The position numbers and the translations under genes are program-made. 64,000 bases of DNA from Tiliqua scincoides (lineage: Eukaryota > Chordata > Lepidosauria > Squamata > Scincidae): contig NC_089822.1 in the NCBI RefSeq assembly GCF_035046505.1, forward strand, positions 126,972,807 through 127,036,806. The letters run 5' to 3'. Each line of letters begins with the position of its first letter. Within the stretch, counting starts at the first letter, position 1. Below are positions 57,701-64,000 of the stretch, in pieces. A model generated the notes under the pieces. That model saw nothing but the letters and a program-made list of their open reading frames with translations. It ran no database searches and was not told the origin of the DNA.

Positions 57701-60700
57701 TGATGATCGGCTGGGGAAGCACACATGCATCATCAGTGAACCTAAACAGGATCCAGTCTCTTGCAGCATGGCAGAGGGCACAGTTCTTTGTTCTGTATGT
57801 GCTCCATGCTGGTAGTACTGTGGCAGCTGGAGTGAAAACAGAGGTTTCCCAGACTGCATTGATGTCCTTGCTGTCCTTGCCCAGCTTTACAGGACCAGGT
57901 CGAATCTTTGTGACACACAATCTCTGCTGAGCTGGTAGTTAATAGCTTAACTAGAATTGGATCACAGCACCATTCAAAGGAATGTCCTCTGTTTTGCTCT
58001 AGCCATCCAGAATGACTCTGAAGGGGAGGAGAAAAGACATCTTGCATGGCATGTTCTGGTGCCTTCAAAACTTGATGCTGTGACCTCTCTCTAGCTATGC
58101 TACTGCTGGTAGCTGCAATACCACCCTCTAGTCATTTGCAGCAAACTGCAGGCCAGGAACACAGGCAAGGTACCATGATAGAGAGTGATATCTGAGTCCC
58201 TCTGCCCAAATGCCAGGTCAAGATCACCAAATAAGAAATTTTTTATTTTCATCTTGCATCAATGTTTGCTTTCCTTCCCCATTTAGGTCCGTTTCCTCAT
58301 GAAAAGCCACTCATTTCTGCGGGAGTCAGTGCCTCCTATCCTATATGCCAAGTCAAAAGATGGTGAGTTTCATTTTGGACTCTTCTGCGTGGCTCTTTCC
58401 ATGGTTCTCAACAATGGTGCAATTCTCCAATGGTGCAATTCATCCGATTTCCAGTGCTTTCAGATCCTGCTTCCCACTCTTTACTGGTTCTCCAAAAGCC
58501 AGGGCTGGTTCAAGACTTCCTAATGCATGAGACATGTGCCACAAGCTGCCCCTGCTTACAAGGTGATGTGCCAACATTTCCCACTCTCTGGAATGGATAT
58601 GGAAAAGGATGGAGCAGAACAGGAAGTGGGGAGGAAAGATGGGCTAGAGCATTGGAGACACTCCTTCACACTTCCTCTTCTGCTCCACTCCCTCTTCATT
58701 TCCCAAACCAGGGAGTGGGTGGACAGAGATGGGTGCCCCACCAAGCTGCTGTGTGAACTAAGTAACTCAGTCTCATGGATGGGCCGGCCTTGTGAATGGC
58801 TACCAGAAATGAATTCCTCCTCTGCTTCTCAATCTTGCATAAAGCACAAGAAAAGGCAACATCTTTCAGTACAAACTGAATTGATGCACTGTTTTTTCAA
58901 TAAGTGCATTCTTTCTCTTAGGGCCAAACTACAGGTCCAGTCTTGTTATCTACGGATTTTTTATACACGGATTTGACTCAACACGAATGGCCCCTGCAAA
59001 TGAGAAGGAATGTGCTGATCCCTGGAGAAGGGAAAAAATGCATCCCTTTAAAATCAGTTTAAAACACTGAACAGTCCTTTAACAATAGCCTCCTTAATGA
59101 GAGGGGGGGAGCAACCGACTGACAATCCATCAGTCCTTCTCTTTCCAGCAGACCCCTCCCTTCCCCCTGAGCACAATAATAATGAGGCTCAACCTGTACA
59201 TGTTCCATCAAGCATATCAATGTGCCCAGCACGTTTTGGGGTTTTTATCTACCTACTGGCAGCCAACATGTGTTGGGGACGAGTGTTCAGTACAGATTAG
59301 GCCAGGGGTGTGAAAGCCCAGGGGCCAGATGTGGAAGCTTTTTATCTGGCCCTCAGGCTCTCAGCTGCTGAGTAGTGCTGAGGCGTTACTGCTAAAAGGG
59401 CAGCCCCCATGAAAATTGGGATCTCCAATATCTTGAAATATGATCAAGATTTGCATATTTTATCTTCTGTAATTTGCAGCTAATGAGTTCCTAAGTAAGT
59501 GAGAGAAAGTGTTTATTTTTGGTTATGACCTGTTTAATGCCATCACTTCCTGCCTAATGACATCTCTTCCTGACACCACTTCTGGCCCTTAGCAGGCATC
59601 ATGAATGCTGTTCAGCCCTTGATATGAAACAAGTTTGATACCCTTGGATTAGGCCATAGCATGACAGACTTCAGTTCCATCCCTATCCTACTTAGCTCAC
59701 CGCATGCACAGAGCCGGGATAGTTTTTGATGAAACTATACAACTGCCAGGGCACAGGGTGCTGCCTGAACCTACACACCATGCTGCTGTGTGTTCATATG
59801 CAGTCAATCCCTTTTCTCAGCATGCAGCACAAACTCGTGTCTCTCTGCTTCTCCCTCTGTGCTCTCAGCTGCTTCTTTGATTTTTATCTTCCAGGGAAGG
59901 TGCATCCACCTGAATTCTCAACTTACCTGTATTTTCTCTTCTGCCCCACACTGATCTACAGGGAGAGTTACCCAAGGTGGGTCTTCTCTATACCCCTGTT
60001 GGTTCTTTGGAAACTTCCTTTATCCCCAGCCCTAGTGCAGTTATTCTGTAAGCCAGGAAGTGGGCATGAAATTGAGAAGTGGGTCCATAGGGTTCCCAAA
60101 TACTTACAGTGTAAGAACCCATCCTGTACACCAGGGCTTCTCAAACTAGGGCATCACAACCCCCCAGCCAGAGGGCCCTGGCCTCTGCCTGCTTAAGGGG
60201 CGGGGGTGGGGGGGAGGCATGACGCAATCCCCAGAATTGCATCACTAAGGGGGACACAGGGACTAGCATGCACTTACCAGTCCCTGCTGCAGCCTCCCCG
60301 GGGAGCGGGGAGCCCTACGGGACCTTCCGCAGAGCTCCCTAGCCTTCTAAAAGTGAAAGCGGAGCGATTGCGCTCCACTTCCGGTTTTGCAGAGGCAAAG
60401 CGTGATCACTCTGCTTTCACTTTCTGGAGGCTGGGAAGCCCTGCAGTGGGTCGCGCAGGGCTCCCCGCACCTCCAGGAGGCTACAGCAGGGACCAGTAAG
60501 TGCATGCCAGTCCCTGCACCCCCATTAGTTATGCGATCCTGGGGATCACGTTGCTGCCTCCCCCTGCCCCCGCAAAGAGTTAGTGTGGCTCAAACTCTCC
60601 CAGTACACTCACCCAATGTCTGCTCCTTTCCTTGCAGAACACCCTATGTGCGCTGGAGCTATGTCATCAAGAACTTTGCTCAGGTGAGAGATGCAGAGTG

Positions 60701-63542
60701 GTGTTTTAGGAGGTTGATAAGTCATGCCTGGCCTCTCTGTAGATGAGGAAGATACTTAGGGACAGGCCAACAAGCGTAAGACACACCCATTGCTTTGGGC
60801 AGGAGGTTTATTTTCCCCCTCTCTCTTTTGCAGTTCCTTGGCTGCATGTTTTTCATTTACTTGGTCATGGATCGTCACTGCATTCCTTTCTTCAGCAATA
60901 TGAGCAAGCAGCCTTTCAGCCTCAAAACCCTGGTGCTCTCAATCTTCAATGCCATATTGCCAGGTATATGGGCAGAGTGGTCTAGTTTGCGTGGTGAAAT
61001 GAGTTGTGGGATGGAATAAAGGGAACTTGAATCCATTATTGTTCATTTTTGGGTGGGACATTCCAGAGGCCCCATCAGCCATACCTCCAAAGCAGCCTTC
61101 TGTCTCTTAATTCTTCTCAGTGGATCCCACCCCCAGCATTTCCTCCACTCCTTTTTCTATTGAATGTCATAGATAACAGAAAAAAGAAAAATAAAAAATA
61201 TGCAAAATGTGAGAAATCATACAATTTATTTTTCATAACGTTTATGGTCACAGGATTTAGGATTGTGTTGGCACAGAATTCTGATTCATTGTATTATTAG
61301 GATGGAGTTCATATAGCAGTGCTCTGTTTGCAACCTATTCACTTGTGTTGTGTATTTGACCGCAGATCCTACCCTCCTGCCTGTGAAATGAGCAGCAATG
61401 TATTGCAGAGTTTTCAATTTTACTTGCATAAATCTGAAATTATCTCCCTCTAGTTCCCAACTAGGATCCCTCGTTGAATCCCAACTAGGATCCTTTTTAG
61501 CCATCTTGGTCTACCCCTGCCCCTAAGAAAGGAGGACATGAACGGTAAATCAACCTTGAAAAGTCAAGCTATAGCACTCCATAAAAGCAGGCACACCACA
61601 GGAAAGGTGTTTGCAGAACAGGTATCCCCAGTTGATTCAGCCATGTAAGCCAAGCCAAATAGCTACAGCCAGGGCATGAAATCTCCAGGACCTATGGCTA
61701 TATGACCTGGGAGAAAATCTCTTTCCAAACCTGAAACGGCCTATTGAAATAAGAACTGCCTTACTGAGTCAGAGCTCAATCCTGAACTCTTAAGTGCTTG
61801 TAGTATAAGTGTACTGCTCGTGTTGGGTGTTGCAAATATGTTGCCATAAGGCACACCCGCACCAAATCTGGCTGGTGCCAGTTGACACCGAGACCAGTGC
61901 CAGCCAGATGCTGCACAGAATTAGGTAACAGCTGTGGGTGGTGGTGTGTGGGAGGCATTCCAGGGCAGGGGAACTGGGTCAAGAAGGGGGTGGGAGCGGC
62001 AGAGCTCTACTCTGCCAAATCCTGAAATCTGTGGCTGGCTAGAAGGCCCAACACAATCTGTGCCAGCAAAATAGCTGGTGCAGACTTGAGAAGCCCCATT
62101 GCAGGGCTTGGGACTTTCCCCGGAGAAGGAGATGAAAGTCCTTTTTTCGCAAGGAGATCTCCGATGGCTGCTATGGGGCTGCAGGTTACAGTGGGAGCCA
62201 CTTTGGCAGCGCTGTAGCTGGTGTCAGCATTGCTGCACCCAGTGGTGGCAGTGCTTTTAGGACTGGGCTGCCCAACTCCTGATCCACATAGTACAATACA
62301 ATGTAGTATTCTGTTTCCAAACAGTAGGAGAGTTTGTTTTTTTTGCAGGGGTTGAGCCTGCAATCAGCATCCAAACCAGGTCAGGGACAAAGTACTACAC
62401 TACAGCCTCCCTACTCCCTACCTTTGCCATATTTTATACCCATTTCCAGGCGCTATTTATACATAAAACTAACACCCCATGGGCACGTTATGCATATTTT
62501 GTGTGTAGCTGAATGCTGAGGCCGGTGTCGTAGACTTGGGTCTCACTCCCAGGGTTTTGGGTGCTCGGTTGTTGGTTCTGAACCCTAGAGCCCTCAAAGA
62601 TCCCTGTTTGGTAGTACTGCCACCACCCTGTAAGAGCCAGTGCCTCAGCACAGGGAAACCAAGACCCTCTAGGCTTACTATATCCCTTGTAGGCACTGAG
62701 CACTTTCTTTACTTAAAGTCTCAGTCTTCAAGTTACTAGTCCACAATGAGGATTTTTGGTAGCTTGCTGAACGGCTAGGCAGGATTCTGAACCTTTGTCC
62801 CCAACAGACAATGAACCAACATGGTAAAAAGATTTTCTACTTTATTAAATACATAGGGTTACAAAAAGGTTACAAAAGGCAGCAAATGCTAGAGGCTTAA
62901 AAACTTCTAGGAAACATATCAGCATAAAACAACAAAGCTAACTGGCTAACACTATTATTTCCTAACCCTCACCTGGGTCAGCTTCTTTTGTAGATCCTTA
63001 GGCCAGTTACCTATGGCCACATGGTCCTGGCGGGCAGGATGTGCACCCACCACCTCTCTCACCAAGAGACAAGGAACAAAGACCCTGTCCTCAGGAAATG
63101 GGGCTGGAAGCTCCCCCTCTCAGTTCTTCCCTCCCCCTGGAGATCTGCAGCTGCATTCCATCCTTGATGGGCGTCTTTCTGGCTGCCTAGGTGCTACATA
63201 ATCACCTTCCATTGAGTTGTAAATCCTAGCAGCTAGGAAATGCAAGCCACTTCTGTGTTACTGTTTTAGCTTAGTTCAGGCCTTGCAATGCTACTAGGCC
63301 TGAACTGTACATATCCATGACAGCCTGGTCTCTTCCAAAATGAGGATCGGTGTATACCAACATTCTTGGTATACCGCTGATCAAGTTCTTGGCAGATTTG
63401 GTGCTTCCCCCTCCCTACATTAACCTTATCCATCTATTCCCCAGGGACATTGCTGCTGCTGTTGGGTTTTTTTGGCTTCCTGCACTGTTGGCAAAATGCT
63501 TTTGCTGAGATGCTGCGCTTTGCCGACCGCGCCTTCTACAAG
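54691..63542 (+). CDS. SOAT2: SOAT2, right copy (partial): eight consecutive exons
   Basis: Sterol O-acyltransferase 2, an ER membrane enzyme of the MBOAT family making cholesteryl esters. Eight exons with canonical splice sites and compatible phases: 54,691-54,756; 56,127-56,234; 57,135-57,417; 58,287-58,362; 59,895-59,976; 60,638-60,683; 60,834-60,963; 63,445-63,542. Together ~296 codons, from [12 protein letters not shown] to [11 protein letters not shown]. No stop or frameshift is seen in the exons. Upstream exons, which should lie at lower coordinates, were not found between 47.3 and 54.7 kb; the exons that would fit are at 24-25 kb, on the opposite strand. The catalytic 3' half (DWWN, active-site His) lies beyond the window. 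SOAT2 is favoured over SOAT1 by RTPYVRW and SNMSKQPFS. Confidence 0.93.
55145..55325. mobile_element. inverted-repeat transposon family C
   Basis: Partner of 17,968-18,148, lying in the same intron. Confidence 0.75.
56127..56234 (+). CDS. SOAT2: SOAT2 right copy, 108-nt exon
   Basis: Acceptor ttttcag, donor gtacgg. [13 protein letters not shown] plus the first membrane helix and SDEGR; the final Arg codon is split CG|G. Confidence 0.94.
57135..57417 (+). CDS. SOAT2: SOAT2 right copy, 283-nt exon
   Basis: Acceptor cttccacag, donor gtgcag. [20 protein letters not shown], two membrane segments, [13 protein letters not shown]. Confidence 0.95.
58287..58362 (+). CDS. SOAT2: SOAT2 right copy, 76-nt exon
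   Basis: Acceptor atttag, donor gtgagt. [20 protein letters not shown] and AKSKDG. Confidence 0.95.
58932..59196. mobile_element. family T transposon, internally deleted
   Basis: 265 bp between TA dinucleotides, from CAGGTCCAG to AACCTG. The internal deletion is the same as in the first left unit at 12.5-12.6 kb. Confidence 0.8.
59303..59646. mobile_element. non-autonomous hAT transposon
   Basis: Partner of 12,048-12,391, flanked by gattaggc (the complement of GCCTAATC) on both sides. Confidence 0.85.
59895..59976 (+). CDS. SOAT2: SOAT2 right copy, 82-nt exon
   Basis: Acceptor ttccag, donor gtgggt. [20 protein letters not shown], the family's [13 protein letters not shown] block. Confidence 0.96.
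60125..60595. repeat. GC-rich long palindromic repeat
   Basis: Partner of 11,100-11,570, in the intron before the 46-nt exon. Confidence 0.7.
60638..60683 (+). CDS. SOAT2: SOAT2 right copy, 46-nt exon (absent on the left)
   Basis: Acceptor ttccttgcag, donor gtgaga. Encodes [15 protein letters not shown]. Deleted from the left copy. Confidence 0.96.
60834..60963 (+). CDS. SOAT2: SOAT2 right copy, 130-nt exon (absent on the left)
   Basis: Acceptor ctcttttgcag, donor gtatat. [20 protein letters not shown] then [20 protein letters not shown], a membrane helix and loop. Deleted from the left copy. Confidence 0.96.
60964..63444 (+). other. SOAT2 intron, mostly right-arm-only sequence
   Basis: About 2.5 kb. 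Holds a family D-like repeat from ~61,768 (agctcaatcctgaactc, with ccataaggcacacc near 61,846) and otherwise unassigned sequence; no further exon seen. Up to 63,375 it has no partner on the left. Confidence 0.7.
63445..63542 (+). CDS. SOAT2: SOAT2 right copy, 98-nt exon
   Basis: Acceptor ttccccag, donor gtgatg. [11 protein letters not shown] then [19 protein letters not shown], ending YK; the conserved FYxDWWN motif is split here and continues in the next exon, outside the window. Confidence 0.96.
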
Positions 63543-64000
63543 GTGATGGTGGGGCTGGGGGAGAGGGCAGGGAAGGGATGGGGTTGTTTCTGTGCTGTTC
63601 GTTCTAGGCGGACCCAGTGGCATACGAAGCCCATTTGGCACCCAATGACAAAATTTAATGATAAATAATAAAATTATAAAATAATTATTTAATCCAGATT
63701 CACCATTCCCAACATATCAGAGCATCCCCCAGCACATTTCCCCCTCACAAAAACAGCATCCTGCACTTAGCAGCCCCCCAACACATATCCAACAGTTTTT
63801 GTTCCACTCCTCCTGAGACACCCCCCCCCCCCAAATCTCAGTTCCACAATCGCCAAAGCACAGGCAAGCAGCCTGAGTAACCCGACTCTCCCTTGTTCCT
63901 CCTTACAGTCACAGAACCAGGCAAGCAGCCCCCAGCAGGCACTGGCTTCTTCTCCTTTCTCTGGTGCTGCACGAGGTTCCCTCCTTGCAGGAGCCACCAG
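63543..64000 (+). other. SOAT2 intron, runs off the window
   Basis: Contains a family B-like end (cccagtggcatacgaagccc), an AT-rich stretch and a C-run at ~63,822. Partner of 10,436-10,893. Confidence 0.7.

Larger units (their letters stand above)
52364..64000. repeat. right arm of the large inverted duplication
   Basis: Inverted partner of 10,436-20,930, extending beyond the window. Retains the 2,746 bp lost on the left; lacks the solo LTR and the ~360-bp local duplication. Confidence 0.95.

Noticed and set aside
54691-63542. Calling the right copy SOAT1
   Set aside because: [16 protein letters not shown] and the short spacer between the [11 protein letters not shown] and [13 protein letters not shown] blocks fit SOAT2 better.
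10436-64000. Treating the SOAT2 arms and the 38-47 kb palindrome as one hairpin
   Set aside because: Their centres differ by about 6 kb (36.6 against 42.7 kb) and their sequences are unrelated.

Overview
This is vertebrate genomic DNA, most likely from a squamate reptile (inference). It is dense in CR1 LINEs, with L2 and L1 pieces, several short inverted-repeat DNA transposon families of squamate type, GA/GT/ATA microsatellites, a young Ty3/gypsy element and a solo LTR. The only clear host gene is SOAT2 (ACAT2, sterol O-acyltransferase 2), present as two copies facing each other. No RNA genes or CRISPR arrays were seen.

Layout. 1-10.4 kb: CR1 pieces and an almost complete Gmr1-type gypsy retrotransposon (1,029-7,293). 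10.4-20.9 kb: left arm of a large inverted duplication holding SOAT2 exons on the minus strand. 20.9-38 kb: part of the unique spacer, with further 5' SOAT2 exons near 24-25 kb, then mostly repeats, a split L1 and a GC-rich island at 32.4-33.1 kb. 38,029-47,278: a second, independent palindromic element with 4.1-4.2 kb inverted arms, AG...CT ends and near-matching 6-bp flanks; its 951-bp centre carries an exon resembling P2RX3. 47.3-52.3 kb: rest of the spacer, mostly repeats. 52.4-64 kb: right arm of the large duplication, SOAT2 exons on the plus strand, running off the end of the window.

How it fits together. The two SOAT2 arms look about 99% identical apart from indels. The left arm is joined to the 5' exons but has lost two internal exons in a 2.75-kb deletion. 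The right arm keeps all exons of the shared part but no 5' exons were found upstream of it. The duplication edge lies inside a CR1 copy. Inversion of the spacer between the arms would connect the 5' exons to the intact arm, so this is either a real inversion-prone locus with no complete SOAT2 in the present orientation, or two haplotypes assembled head to head. Percent identities are by eye; no alignment was run.
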